The notes under the pieces: model-generated
What the model was told of the DNA's origin: nothing
Seen by the model: only the letters and a program-made list of their open reading frames with translations
Databases searched by the model: none
Shown here: one piece after another, positions 43,757 through 53,131 of the stretch
Numbering within the stretch: position 1 is the stretch's first letter
Layout of the letters: each line of letters starts with the position of its first letter
Made by a program: the position numbers and the translations under genes
From: Micromonospora sp. NBRC 110009
GTDB lineage: Bacteria > Actinomycetota > Actinomycetes > Mycobacteriales > Micromonosporaceae
DNA: 64,000 bases
Reading direction: 5' to 3'
NCBI RefSeq assembly: GCF_030518795.1
Contig: NZ_CP130427.1
Location: 930,001 to 994,000, forward strand

Positions 43757-45061
43757 ATGCGAGCTAGCCAGGACGAGCTGATCCGGCCCGGGGCCGCCCG
43801 GCGCGGCGGGGGGCGCCGCGTGTTCGCGGCCGCGGTGCTCGCCGCCGTGATGGCCCTGACCACCGCCTGCACCGGTGGTGGCGGCGGCGACAAGGGGTCG
43901 AGCTGGCAGGGTGGCGGGGAGAGCGCCCCGAAGGCGGCGGCCACCATCACCGAGCCCAGCGCCGACGCCAAGGACGTGCCCGCCTCCACCGCCATCACCT
44001 TCACCACGAAGGAGGCGAAGGAGACCACCGTCGAGCTCAAGGACTCCGCCGGCAAGGCCGTCGAGGGTGAGCTCGCCGAGGACGGGAAGAGCTGGCTGCC
44101 CGCGGGTGCCCTGGAGTACGGCGAGACGTACACCGCGACGGTGACGGCGACCGGCGACGACGACAAGCCGGCGACGGCGACCAGCACCTTCACCACCATG
44201 GCCAAGCCGGCCAAGCAGATCCGGATCAGCAGCTTCCTCGGCGACAACCAGGTCGTCGGGGTGGGCATGCCGCTGATCGTGCGGTTCAGCCGGGCCATCC
44301 CCGAGGACTACCGCGACGACGTCCAGCGGCGGATGACGGTCACCGCCAAGCCAGCCCAGGAGGGCATCTGGCACTGGGTGAGCCCGACCGAGGTGCACTA
44401 CCGGCCGAAGGTGTTCTGGAAGGCCAACAGCACGGTGACCTACCGGGTGCAGGCCGGCGGCCTCCCGCTCGGCGACGACTGGTACGGCCGCTCCGACCTC
44501 ACCGTCGACATCAAGATCGGCCCGTCGTTCGTGATGACCGTGGAGAACCGCACCAAGACGATGACGGTGACCAAGGACGGCCGGGTGATCAAGAAGATCC
44601 TGGTGAGCCTCGGCAAGAAGAGCACCCCGTCGTCCAGCGGCACCATGGTGGTGATCGAGAAGCTCCGCCACACGGTCTTCGACACCATGGAGGAGCTGGG
44701 CCCGGAGGAGGGCTACCGCACCGAGATCGACTACGCCCAGCGGCTCACCTGGGGTGGCGAGTTCATCCACGCCGCCCCCTGGTCGGAAGGCGTGCAGGGC
44801 AAGGTGAACGTCTCGCACGGCTGCGTGAACGTCTCGATGAAGGACGGCAACTGGCTCTTCGCCAACACCCGGATGGGCGACCCGATCACGGTGAAGGGCA
44901 CCGAGCGCAGGCTCCAGAACGGCAACGGCTGGACCGACTGGAACATGAGCTGGGACGAGTACGTCAAGGGCAGCGCCCTCCCGTACGAGCCGCCGGCGCC
45001 GCCGAGCGACGAGGCCAGCCCGGGCACGACCGACGAGCCGAGCGTCGAGCCGACCCCCTGA
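43757..45061 (+). CDS. L,D-transpeptidase lipoprotein, copy 2 (434 aa)
   Basis: The same architecture as copy 1: lipobox LTTAC (Cys38), two Ig-like domains and YkuD with His354 and Cys356 (SHGCVNVS). The C-terminal tail is Pro/Asp/Glu-rich (EPPAPPSDEASPGTTDEP). Lys is far more frequent than in copy 1's N-terminal half. The two genes are tandem duplicates that have diverged; each has its own interval upstream. Confidence 0.93.
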   Translation: MRASQDELIRPGAARRGGGRRVFAAAVLAAVMALTTACTGGGGGDKGSSWQGGGESAPKAAATITEPSADAKDVPASTAITFTTKEAKETTVELKDSAGKAVEGELAEDGKSWLPAGALEYGETYTATVTATGDDDKPATATSTFTTMAKPAKQIRISSFLGDNQVVGVGMPLIVRFSRAIPEDYRDDVQRRMTVTAKPAQEGIWHWVSPTEVHYRPKVFWKANSTVTYRVQAGGLPLGDDWYGRSDLTVDIKIGPSFVMTVENRTKTMTVTKDGRVIKKILVSLGKKSTPSSSGTMVVIEKLRHTVFDTMEELGPEEGYRTEIDYAQRLTWGGEFIHAAPWSEGVQGKVNVSHGCVNVSMKDGNWLFANTRMGDPITVKGTERRLQNGNGWTDWNMSWDEYVKGSALPYEPPAPPSDEASPGTTDEPSVEPTP

Positions 45062-45077
45062 CCCGCGCGTACCCGTC

Positions 45078-45105
45078 AGGAGCCCTCTTCCCGGAGAGGG
45101 CTCCT
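45078..45105 (+). terminator. Terminator after L,D-transpeptidase copy 2
   Basis: AGGAGCCCTCT and AGAGGGCTCCT pair perfectly around a 6-base loop. Confidence 0.75.
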
Positions 45106-45128
45106 GCCGTTTCTGCCCCGGATATGCC

Positions 45129-45158
45129 GGAAGCCCCCTCCCGAGGGAGGGGGCTTCC
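45129..45158 (-). terminator. Terminator after tRNA-His
   Basis: GGAAGCCCCCTCCC and its reverse complement form a 14-bp stem with a GA turn, directly 3' of tRNA-His on the minus strand. Confidence 0.75.
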
Positions 45159-45166
45159 GTGACTGG

Positions 45167-45240
45167 GGTGACTGATGGGAATTGAACCCACGACAACCGG
45201 GACCACAACCCGGTGCTCTGCCAACTGAGCTACAGCCACC
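45167..45240 (-). tRNA. tRNA-His (GTG)
   Basis: The anticodon loop TTGTGGT gives GTG. The extra 5' G (position -1, at 45240) paired with C73 is the identity element of tRNA-His. T-arm GGGTTCAATTCCC is intact. Confidence 0.95.
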
Positions 45241-45340
45241 ATGCTCTCCGCGCCGGTCGACCCGGGCGGGGCGCGGACTAATAATAGCCACACCCCTGCC
45301 GGCCGCGTCCACCGGGTTCGGGCCCGGCCGCCCCGCGGGC

Positions 45341-45931
45341 TCAGAGCTGGGCGGCGATCGCCTTGGCGCTCTCCACGTCCGGGCCGGGCAGCGGGACGAA
45401 GATCGTCCGCCGGTAGTACTCCAGCTCCCGGATGCTCTCCCGGATGTCGGCGAGGGCCCGGTGGGCCAGCCCCTTCTGCGGCTGCCCGAAGTACACCCGC
45501 GGATACCAGCGGCGGCAGAGTTCCTTGATCGACGAGACGTCGATCATGCGGTAGTGCAGGTGCGCGTCGAGGCGCGGCATGTCCCGGGCGATGAAGCCCC
45601 GGTCGGTGGCGATCGAGTTGCCGCACAGCGGCGCGGTGCGCGGGTCCTTGACGTGGGTGGCGACGTAGTCGAGCACCATGTCCTCGGCCTCGGCGAGGCT
45701 GACCGTGGAGCGGCGGACCTCGTCGGTGAGCCCGGACTTGGCGTGCATGGTGCGCACGATCTCCGGCATCCCGTCCAGCGCCGCCTCGTCGGCGTGGATG
45801 ACCACGTCGACGCCCTCACCGAGCACGTTCAGATCGGGGTCGGTGACGAGCGCGGCGACCTCGATCAGCGCGTCCCGGCCGAGGTCCAACCCGGTCATCT
45901 CACAGTCGATCCAGACGAGAAGATCAGCCAC
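45341..45931 (-). CDS. orn: Oligoribonuclease
   Basis: A 196-residue DEDDh 3'-5' exonuclease that clears short RNA fragments and pGpG. The motifs are [10 protein letters not shown] (D9, E11), [11 protein letters not shown] and [11 protein letters not shown]. The size is normal for Orn. Downstream on the same strand lies tRNA-His. Confidence 0.96.
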   Translation of the reverse strand: MADLLVWIDCEMTGLDLGRDALIEVAALVTDPDLNVLGEGVDVVIHADEAALDGMPEIVRTMHAKSGLTDEVRRSTVSLAEAEDMVLDYVATHVKDPRTAPLCGNSIATDRGFIARDMPRLDAHLHYRMIDVSSIKELCRRWYPRVYFGQPQKGLAHRALADIRESIRELEYYRRTIFVPLPGPDVESAKAIAAQL

Positions 45932-46005
45932 CGGACCAGACTACGCGCCGCCGACCCACCCGCGCCTCGGCACCATGGCCCGGGTGGACCGTTAGGGTTT
46001 CCCCC

Positions 46006-47262
46006 GTGCCCGCCGAACCCGTCGCACCGCCCGCCGTCACCGAGGACGACCCGGGCGGCCGCGCGGCCCGTCGGCTCGTCACGGTGGTGGCGCTCCTGGC
46101 GGTGCTGCCGGTGCTCTACTGGCCGGGACGGGTCCACAACTTCTTCGATCTGAAGATTTACATGCGGGCGATGGACTGGTGGGCGGCCGGGAACCCGCTC
46201 TACGACTACATGCAGCCCGACCGGGTGCAGGGCGCGCTCTACTTCACCTACCCGCCGTTCGCGGCGCTGCTGCTGCGGCCGTTCGCCCTGCTGCCGCTGG
46301 GCGCCACCGTGGTGATCTTCACGGGGCTGACCGTGCTCGGCGTGGTGGTGACGACGCGCTGGCTGGTGACGCCGATGGTCCAGCGGCACGACCTGCCCCG
46401 GCTCTTCACGCTCACGGTCGCCGTGGTGCTGGTCTTCGCGGTGGAGAGCACCCGGGAGACCATCACCTTCGGTCAGATCAACATGCTGCTGGTGGTGCTG
46501 ATCCTCGCCGACCTGCTGTTCGCCGTACCCGGGGAGCGGCGCTGGGCCGGGGTGGGCGTGGGGCTGGCGACGGCGCTGAAGCTCTTTCCCGGCATCTTCA
46601 TCCTCTACCTGCTGGCCACCCGGCGCTGGCGGGCGGCGGTGGTCGCGTCGGCGACCGCGACGGTCGCGACCCTGCTGGCCGCGGCGGCCGCGCCGGCCGA
46701 CTCGTGGCGGTTCTGGACGCACGAGCTGTGGGCGACGGACCGGGTGGGACGGACCGACTACACCGGAAACCAGTCGCTGTTCGGCCTGCTCAGCCGTCTC
46801 ACCGCGCCGGAGAAGCCCAGCCAGCTGCCCTGGCTGCTGCTGGTCCTGGCGGTCACCGCGTACGGGCTGTGGCGGGCGGCCCGGGCCGCGCGGGCCGGCG
46901 ACCCGCTGGCCGGGCTCACCCTGACCGGCCTGGTCGGCGGGCTGGTCAGCCCGATCACCTGGACCCACCATCTGTACTGGTTCATCCCGGCGGTGGTGGT
47001 GCTGGTCGACGCCACCCTGGACGCCGACCCGCGCACGGTGTCCGGCGCCCGCCGGCGCCGCTGGCTGCTCGCCGTCGCGGTCGGCACCGCGTTCGTGATC
47101 ATCTACGGGGTGGTGACCTTCCTGGACTGGGGTGTCGCTCCGGCGCGGACGGACAACCTCGGTGAGTTCGTCGCCCGGAACGCGTACGTGCTGCTCAGCC
47201 TGTTGTTGCTGGTGGCGCTGCCAACTCGGCGGGCCAGGAAGGACAGGCCTGCCGCACCCTGA
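46006..47262 (+). CDS. GT87-type polyprenol-phosphate-mannose-dependent mannosyltransferase (DUF2029, 418 aa)
   Basis: About ten membrane helices with the catalytic-side Asp in NFFDLKIYMRAMDWW (GT-C fold), YFTYPPFAALLLRPF, and ITFGQINMLLVVLI. Family members (PimE-like, DUF2029) extend mannosides of phosphatidylinositol in actinobacteria. GTG start; the TAGGGT 7 bases upstream could be a -10 for a leaderless message. Confidence 0.88.
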   Translation: MPAEPVAPPAVTEDDPGGRAARRLVTVVALLAVLPVLYWPGRVHNFFDLKIYMRAMDWWAAGNPLYDYMQPDRVQGALYFTYPPFAALLLRPFALLPLGATVVIFTGLTVLGVVVTTRWLVTPMVQRHDLPRLFTLTVAVVLVFAVESTRETITFGQINMLLVVLILADLLFAVPGERRWAGVGVGLATALKLFPGIFILYLLATRRWRAAVVASATATVATLLAAAAAPADSWRFWTHELWATDRVGRTDYTGNQSLFGLLSRLTAPEKPSQLPWLLLVLAVTAYGLWRAARAARAGDPLAGLTLTGLVGGLVSPITWTHHLYWFIPAVVVLVDATLDADPRTVSGARRRRWLLAVAVGTAFVIIYGVVTFLDWGVAPARTDNLGEFVARNAYVLLSLLLLVALPTRRARKDRPAAP

Positions 47263-47363
47263 AACTTGCACCAAATGGACAGAACTCGCGACCGCGTTTG
47301 TTCGGCGCTAATCTGGACCCAACTACCTCAAGTTTCTCCCAGGTAGCACCGATCCCCCGGTGA

Positions 47364-47400
47364 CGGTGGCCCTCCGTGTCGGCAGCGCGGAGGGCCACCG
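47364..47400. terminator. Bidirectional terminator hairpin
   Basis: CGGTGGCCCTCCG (47364-47376) pairs exactly with 47388-47400, between the convergent genes at 46006-47262 and 47417-48391. Confidence 0.75.
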
Positions 47401-47416
47401 GCCGTTCGGCGGGAGG

Positions 47417-48391
47417 TCAGCCGTCCGCGTCCCCTGGCGAGGCCGGTCGCGCCGCACCGTCCACCCCCGACGGACGGGGTGTCTCGGCGGTCGTGGCCGG
47501 CGGCCACGACCACGCCGGACCGCCGGGCAGGTCGGCCAGGGTCTCCGGGCGGCGCCTGGGCACCGGCCCGATCGCCGCCCGGGCGCGCTCGGCGTGCACC
47601 GTGCCCACGGCGACCAGTTGCCGCTCGGGCAGGGGCGACCGCTCCGGCCGCGCCCCCAGCCCACTGAGCGAGCTCACCCCGAGCCGGCCGGCGAGCACCG
47701 GCACCTGGTCCGGCTCGACGACAAAGACCACCTCGCGCGGCCGCACCGGCCGCAGCAGCACCACCACGGCGAGGGCGACCAGCAGCAAGCCGCCGGCGAG
47801 CAGCGCCCAGGCCGCGCCCGGGAACCACCCGACCCGCAGCTGCGCCCGCAGCTCCAGGGCCAGGTCGGCCCGCCCGTCCGGCCGCATCACCACCAGGCTC
47901 AGCGACCGGTCGGCCAGCTCGGCCGGGCTCCACTCCAGCGCGCCGATCCCCTCGCGTACCCAGAAGTCCTGATCGAGCGGGGCAGCGGTGGCGGTGCCGG
48001 CGACGGCCGGGCCGGCCGGCTGCAGGCGCACCGGCAGCGGGCCGCGCGCGAGGGCCACCCGGTCGACGGTGGCGTGCGGGGTCGCGGCCAGCCAGCGTCC
48101 CACCTGGTCGGTGGGGGCCAGGCCGAGGAAGGCCGGGCCATCGGCGGTGCGCGCGGTCAGCCGCAGCCGGGCCTGCCCGGTCCGGGTGAAGGGCGCCTCG
48201 GCGCGGAGCAGGCGGTCCACGTCGGTGACCACCACGGCCTGCCCCGGGGTACGGACCGTCTCGAAGCGGGCGCCGAAGCTGCCGTCCGGGTCGGCGTGCC
48301 GGGCGGCGGCCCAGAGGCCGACGCCGGTCAGCAGCACTGGAATCCCCACGATCAAGAGCAGCATGCCGGCGATCGTTCGCACGAACCGCAT
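47417..48391 (-). CDS. Membrane protein, two-helix, unknown function (324 aa)
   Basis: An N-terminal helix (about 9-28) and a second around 193-215 (WALLAGGLLLVALAVVVLL) enclose a 165-residue extracytoplasmic domain. A proline-rich cytoplasmic tail follows. A conserved actinobacterial hypothetical; no function can be assigned. Confidence 0.8.
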   Translation of the reverse strand: MRFVRTIAGMLLLIVGIPVLLTGVGLWAAARHADPDGSFGARFETVRTPGQAVVVTDVDRLLRAEAPFTRTGQARLRLTARTADGPAFLGLAPTDQVGRWLAATPHATVDRVALARGPLPVRLQPAGPAVAGTATAAPLDQDFWVREGIGALEWSPAELADRSLSLVVMRPDGRADLALELRAQLRVGWFPGAAWALLAGGLLLVALAVVVLLRPVRPREVVFVVEPDQVPVLAGRLGVSSLSGLGARPERSPLPERQLVAVGTVHAERARAAIGPVPRRRPETLADLPGGPAWSWPPATTAETPRPSGVDGAARPASPGDADG

Positions 48392-48497
48392 TCGCGTCGT
48401 CCCCCTCGGTAGCCAATTACCCGGCCGACCTTACCGACGCGAACCGCCCAATCACCGGATATCCACGGCAAGCATCTGGCGGGACCGCAGAACGCAC

Positions 48498-48528
48498 GCC
48501 GGCCCGCCGGAAGATCCGACGGGCCGGC
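48498..48528 (-). terminator. Terminator after ycnI-like gene
   Basis: GCCGGCCCGCCGG and CCGACGGGCCGGC pair at 12 of 13 positions around an AAGAT loop, 14 bases past the stop codon at 48543. Confidence 0.7.
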
Positions 48529-48542
48529 GACTTCGAAGCGGG

Positions 48543-49268
48543 TCAGGACTTCGGCGTGGGCTCCCGGCGGGTGCGCAGGAAGGCCAGCCCGCCGAGGATC
48601 AGGCCGGCCAGGCCGGCGACCAGGCCGGCCAGCCCGAACGCGGTGGCGGCGCCGGAGTCGGAGTCGTCGTCACCGCCCGACGCGGCCGGCGCGGCGCTCG
48701 CGACGGGCGACGCGGACGCCGAGGCGGCGGTCAGGGTGAGCACCGGCGCCGGGTTCTCCGGCTCCTCCGCGCCCGGCGTCGGCTCCTCGATCCAGCGCGA
48801 CACGTTGCCGTCCGAGTAGGTCTGGAGGACCTTGAACACCATCTTGTCGACCTGCGGCAGCGGCCCCATCGACACCGGGAACTCCTGGAACTCGCCCGGC
48901 TTGACCCCGCCACCGGCCGTCGCGGTCCAGGTCAGCTTCGACACCGCCTCGGTGAGCTGGCTGCCGTGCACCTCGATCGGCGGGTCCACCTTGCGCTTCT
49001 CCACCGCGACCGTCCACCCGGCCACCGGCTTGGTGGAGACCGATCCGAGCGGCGCGTTCTCCGGCAACACCACCTCCACCTTGGTGGTCGACGCCGTGTC
49101 GCTCTCGTTCGGCACCCGGAAGTCGAACCGGCCGTAGCCGCCCTGGGTCGCCTCCTTCGGGTTGATCGTGACGTGCGCCGAGGCGGCACCCGCGAGGCCG
49201 AACACGGCCGTGGCGACGGCGGCGAGCGTGAGCGCGGCAGCGGTTGCCGGGCGCCGGAATCGGATCAT
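48543..49268 (-). CDS. YcnI-like copper-binding protein (DUF1775)
   Basis: A 241-residue secreted protein: signal peptide ending GAASA, immediately followed by His (AHVTINPKEATQGGY), the copper ligand of YcnI. The beta-sandwich domain spans about 30-170, followed by a low-complexity linker, a C-terminal membrane helix (about 205-230) and a basic tail, so it is membrane anchored. Second gene of an operon with the CopC-CopD fusion (18-base gap); they likely handle copper uptake or delivery. Confidence 0.93.
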   Translation of the reverse strand: MIRFRRPATAAALTLAAVATAVFGLAGAASAHVTINPKEATQGGYGRFDFRVPNESDTASTTKVEVVLPENAPLGSVSTKPVAGWTVAVEKRKVDPPIEVHGSQLTEAVSKLTWTATAGGGVKPGEFQEFPVSMGPLPQVDKMVFKVLQTYSDGNVSRWIEEPTPGAEEPENPAPVLTLTAASASASPVASAAPAASGGDDDSDSGAATAFGLAGLVAGLAGLILGGLAFLRTRREPTPKS

Positions 49269-49286
49269 GGGTCGGAGAGCCTTCCG

Positions 49287-50999
49287 TTACTTGACGGGCA
49301 CGGTGGCGGTCACCGTGGCCTGGTCGATGTCGGACGTGCGGACGGTGAAGCGGAGCTGCCACTGCCCCGCCGCCGGCAGGTTGATCTCGCCGGTGGCGTG
49401 GTTGTCGGTCAGCGGCAGCAGCGGGATCTCGATCGGCTCGATGCCGGCCGACGGCAGCGCGGCCGTGGCCTTCCACTCCTTGACCGGCTGCGGCCGGTTG
49501 TCCTTCGTGTACGCGTAGAGGTGCAGCGAGTTGTTGCCGCGCTCCGCCGGGTCGATCTCCACCTGCAACGAGTAGATCGGGCTGGACAGCGTGGTGGAGA
49601 AGTAGCCGGCGGGCGCACCAGCCACGTTGGCGGAGGCGGTCCGCGCGGGTGTGGTCTGCACCAGGTTGGCCGTGACGCCGAGCACCACCGCGGTGATCGC
49701 GAGCTCCGCGATCACCGCTCGGCGCATCGTCCCCGGCCGGCCCGCGGCAGCCCGCCGCCGCACCAGCGACCTGGAGTACGCGGCCACCCCGATCACCAGC
49801 GCGAACAGCACGATCTTGGCGAGCAGCAGCTGACCGTACGTGGTGTCGATCAGCGCCTTCGGGGTGGCCACCTCGATCAACCCCTGCACGGTGCCGGCGA
49901 GCAGCAGCGCCGCCACCGCCAGGGCCGCCCAGCGGGACCAGATCGGCAGGATCGCATCCAGCTCCCGCTCGTTGGCCCGGCGCAGCAGGAAGGCCGCGAG
50001 CATCACCAGGCCGCCCAGCCAGACGGCCATGCTGCCCAGGTGCACCGCGTCCACCACGACCGAGACCGCCGGCGCCGGGGAGGCCGCCGGGTGGCCGGCC
50101 AGCGGCCAGGTGAACAGCGTCGCCCCGCCGAGGATGGCCAGGATGATCCCGTCGGTGCGGCCCGGCGGCCCGGCGAAGAGCGGCCGGAGCAGGAACGCCG
50201 CCGCGGCGAGCAGACCCAGCCGGACCAGGTGCGCGGTGCCGTACGCGCTGCCGAGCACGTCGCCGAGACCGGCGCCGGTCGCCTCGAACAGGCCGCCGCC
50301 GTTGGTGTAGGGCACCTGCAACCACAGCTCGGCGAGGGTGGCCACGGCCAGCACGCCCAGGCCGGACCAGGCCAGCCGGGCCGGCCCGCGCCGGGACAGC
50401 CGGCGCGGCCAGAGCGCGGCCAGCACCAGGGCCGGGCCGACCAGCAACAGCAGGCCCAGGTAGCCGAGGTACTTCGCCACCTTGACCGCGTTCTCCACCA
50501 CCGGGTCGGCCCGGGTGTCCGTGCCGGTGTCGCTCGGCGGGGTCGACGGCGCGCCCACCGAGTAGGTGAACGCCCCGGAGACCGGGTGGCTGTCGGCGGA
50601 GATCACCCGGTAGCTCACCAGGTAGGTGCCGCGCGCGCCGGAGGAGTCCACCGGGATCGTCACCACCGCGCCCTTGAACGTCGGCTCACCCCGGTCGGCC
50701 CGGGAGCCGTCGGGGGCGATCACCCGGATCTTGCCGGGGACCTTGCGGACCCCCTCGCTGAAGGTCAGCACCACCTCGGCGGGCGCGTTCGGCACCACGG
50801 CGGAGGCGGTCGGGCTGGTGCTCACCAGCACCGCGTGGGCGCTGGCCGGGGTGGCCGGGGCGAGCAGCAGCGCGACGAGCGTGACCAGCAGGCCGGCGGC
50901 GGTACCCAGCCGGGCGGCCCAGCGACGGTCGGCGACGGCCCGTCGGTCGGCCCGACGATCGGCGGCGGCCCCGGGCCGGCGGTGTACGGCAGCAGTCAT
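49287..50999 (-). CDS. CopC-CopD fusion copper protein (570 aa)
   Basis: A signal peptide is followed by a CopC domain with the N-terminal ligand His55 (ASAHAVLVSTSP) and the second ligand in DSHPVSG. Next comes a CopD domain of eight helices (about 165-460), then a C-terminal domain (about 465-570) like the YtkA/CopC-type beta domain. Copper import or periplasmic transfer is expected. The start may be one of three Mets (50999, 51005, 51008); GGGAAG sits best for 50999. Confidence 0.92.
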   Translation of the reverse strand: MTAAVHRRPGAAADRRADRRAVADRRWAARLGTAAGLLVTLVALLLAPATPASAHAVLVSTSPTASAVVPNAPAEVVLTFSEGVRKVPGKIRVIAPDGSRADRGEPTFKGAVVTIPVDSSGARGTYLVSYRVISADSHPVSGAFTYSVGAPSTPPSDTGTDTRADPVVENAVKVAKYLGYLGLLLLVGPALVLAALWPRRLSRRGPARLAWSGLGVLAVATLAELWLQVPYTNGGGLFEATGAGLGDVLGSAYGTAHLVRLGLLAAAAFLLRPLFAGPPGRTDGIILAILGGATLFTWPLAGHPAASPAPAVSVVVDAVHLGSMAVWLGGLVMLAAFLLRRANERELDAILPIWSRWAALAVAALLLAGTVQGLIEVATPKALIDTTYGQLLLAKIVLFALVIGVAAYSRSLVRRRAAAGRPGTMRRAVIAELAITAVVLGVTANLVQTTPARTASANVAGAPAGYFSTTLSSPIYSLQVEIDPAERGNNSLHLYAYTKDNRPQPVKEWKATAALPSAGIEPIEIPLLPLTDNHATGEINLPAAGQWQLRFTVRTSDIDQATVTATVPVK

Positions 51000-51277
51000 G
51001 ACCATCATGCTTCCCGAACCGCCCCGCGAACGGCGACCCGGCCTCATCCGCGTCCCGGGCGGGACGGGGTGGGCAGCGGGCGCGGGAGCTCCCCGCCGGC
51101 CCGGCCCGGGGCCGAGAGCCGGCTGGCCGGCGCCACCGCGGCCAGCTGAGCCGGCTCGTCGCACGTCATGCCCGGGTAGTCGGCGGGCGGGCGGAAAAAG
51201 TTCCCGGCGTGGCCCGGGTCATGGAATGGGCCGAAGGACCCTGTCCGGCACAGCTACCCCGCGTAACCTCGGGTGAC

Positions 51278-51865
51278 GTGATCCCCGCCCCGCGCGACAC
51301 CGGCGCCGACCGCCCCGATGCGGGGCACGACGCTGCGCGGGACCCGGCGACCCACTGGGCGCTGACCGCCCGCGCCGGCGACCCGGCCGCCCAGGCCGCC
51401 TTCGTCCGGGCCACCCAGACCGAGGTGTGGCGCTTCGCCGCCGCCCTGGTCGACCCGGACAGCGCGGACGACCTGACCCAGGAGACGTACCTGCGGGCGT
51501 TCCGGGCGCTGCCCGGGTTCGAGGGGCGGTCGAGCGCGCGGACCTGGCTGCTCGGCATCGCCCGGCGGGCCTGCGCCGACCACCTGCGCACCGTGATCCG
51601 CCGGCGGCGACTCGACGAACGGCTCGCCGCGCAGGCGGCCACCGACCACCCCTACCCCGACCCGGCCGGACAGCTCGGCGCCACCGACCTGGTCCGCCGG
51701 CTCCCCGCCGACCGGCGCGCCGCGTTCGTGCTCACCCAGCTGCTCGGCCTGTCGTACGCCGAGGCCGCGGCGGTGGAGGGGGTGCCGGTCGGCACCATCC
51801 GCTCCCGGGTCGCCCGGGCCCGCGGCGACCTGGTCGACGCCGCCGGCGACGCGCTGACCGGATGA
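51278..51865 (+). CDS. ECF-type RNA polymerase sigma factor (195 aa)
   Basis: Region 2 (AFVRATQTEVWRFAAALVDP, DDLTQETYLRAFRALPGF, ARTWLLGIARRACADHLR) and region 4 (RRAAFVLTQLLGLSYAEAAA, VGTIRSRVARARGDL). I start at GTG 51278: a TAACCT hexamer lies 8 bases upstream, as for a leaderless actinobacterial message; a longer ATG start at 51209 is possible. The gene overlaps the next one by 4 bases and likely controls this operon. No anti-sigma factor is in it. Confidence 0.92.
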   Translation: MIPAPRDTGADRPDAGHDAARDPATHWALTARAGDPAAQAAFVRATQTEVWRFAAALVDPDSADDLTQETYLRAFRALPGFEGRSSARTWLLGIARRACADHLRTVIRRRRLDERLAAQAATDHPYPDPAGQLGATDLVRRLPADRRAAFVLTQLLGLSYAEAAAVEGVPVGTIRSRVARARGDLVDAAGDALTG

Positions 51866-52422
51866 CGATGGAACCTTTCGCGGAGCCCACCCGACAAATG
51901 ACCGTGAGCACACCTCGGATCCCCGCCGCCCGCTGGGTCACCCTCCGGCCCTGGCTGAGCGTCGCCGCGCGGCTCGGGCTGGCCGCCGTCTGGTTGGTCG
52001 CCGGCGGCAGCAAGGTCGGCGACCTCGGCGCCTCCGGCCGGGCGGTCAACGCCTACCAGCTGATGCCCTACGACGTGGCGGCCGTGATCGGCGCGGCGCT
52101 GCCCTTCGTGGAGCTGGCGCTCGGCGTACTCCTGCTCCTCGGGCTCGCCACCCGGATGGCCGCCGGCGTCTCCACGGCGCTGCTGGTGGTCTTCATCACC
52201 GGCATCGCCTCGGCCTGGGCGCGCGGCCTGGCCATCGACTGCGGGTGCTTCGGCAGCGGCGGCCAGCTCGCCGCCGGCCAGGCCCCGAGCTACCTCCCGG
52301 AGATCCTCCGGGACCTGGGATTCCTGGTACTGGCCGGATTCCTGCTGAGCCGGCCCCGCACCCCGTTCTCGCTGGACGGCTGGCTGGCGGGCGAACCATC
52401 CGTGGAGGGCGAGGATGAGTAG
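51862..52422 (+). CDS. MauE/DoxX-like membrane protein (186 aa)
   Basis: Four or five membrane helices and the Cys motif AIDCGCFGSGGQ between helices 3 and 4, as in MauE/DoxX proteins that pass electrons to periplasmic thiol proteins. It is coupled by ATGA overlap to the sigma factor gene and by 8 bases to the DsbA-like gene; it probably reduces or oxidises that partner (inferred). Confidence 0.88.
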   Translation: MTMEPFAEPTRQMTVSTPRIPAARWVTLRPWLSVAARLGLAAVWLVAGGSKVGDLGASGRAVNAYQLMPYDVAAVIGAALPFVELALGVLLLLGLATRMAAGVSTALLVVFITGIASAWARGLAIDCGCFGSGGQLAAGQAPSYLPEILRDLGFLVLAGFLLSRPRTPFSLDGWLAGEPSVEGEDE

Positions 52423-53131
52423 TCGCAAGGGACAGAAGAACGCGGCCCGGGTGGTCCGCCAGCAGATCGCCCGGGAGAAGCGGCGCACCCGCACGATCAT
52501 CACCTCGATCGCCGCGGTGGTGGTGCTGGTGATCGCCGGCCTGATCGGCTGGGCCGTGTACTCCAGCCAGAAGTCGACGACCTACACCGCTCCGACCGGC
52601 GCCAACCACACCGGCACCGGCATCCTCATCGGCCAGGGCAAGGTCACCGTCGACCTGTACGAGGACTATCTCTGCCCGGTGTGCAAGCAGTTCCAGGAGA
52701 CCAGCGGGCCGACCATCAACCAGTTGATCACGGACGGCAAGGTGCAGGTGGTCTTCCACCCGGTCGCCTTCCTGAACCGCTTCTCCACCACCGAGTACTC
52801 CACCCGCGCCTCGGCCGCCTCCGGCTGCGCCGCCCAGGGTGGCAAGTTCAAGGAGTTCACCGACCAGCTCTTCGCGAAGCAGCCGCCGGAGAACAGCGCC
52901 GGGCTCAGCGACGACGAGCTGATCGACATCGGCGCGGGCGTCGGGCTGAACCGGGACGACTTCGGCTCCTGCGTCAAGGACGGCACCTACAAGTCGTGGA
53001 CCGCGCACGTCACCGACGAGGCCAGCAAGGCCGGCGTCACCGGCACCCCGACCATCAAGGTCAACGGCCAGGACCTCCAGGACCGCAGCCCCGACGGGAT
53101 CAAGGCGGCGGTGGAGGCGGCCGGCAAGTGA
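52415..53131 (+). CDS. DsbA-like thioredoxin-fold protein (238 aa)
   Basis: One N-terminal membrane helix (about 28-50) after a basic start, then a DsbA/Thioredoxin_4 domain with the CPVC active site (C87, C90; EDYLCPVCKQF) and the cis-Pro loop near VTGTPTIKVNG. It should be an extracytoplasmic disulfide oxidase or isomerase. Overlaps the preceding MauE-like gene. Confidence 0.92.
   Translation: MSSRKGQKNAARVVRQQIAREKRRTRTIITSIAAVVVLVIAGLIGWAVYSSQKSTTYTAPTGANHTGTGILIGQGKVTVDLYEDYLCPVCKQFQETSGPTINQLITDGKVQVVFHPVAFLNRFSTTEYSTRASAASGCAAQGGKFKEFTDQLFAKQPPENSAGLSDDELIDIGAGVGLNRDDFGSCVKDGTYKSWTAHVTDEASKAGVTGTPTIKVNGQDLQDRSPDGIKAAVEAAGK

Noticed and set aside
47988..51149. A 1053-codon plus-strand open frame opposite the copper genes
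   Set aside because: Low-complexity Arg/Gly composition; YcnI and CopC-CopD on the other strand have clear motifs.
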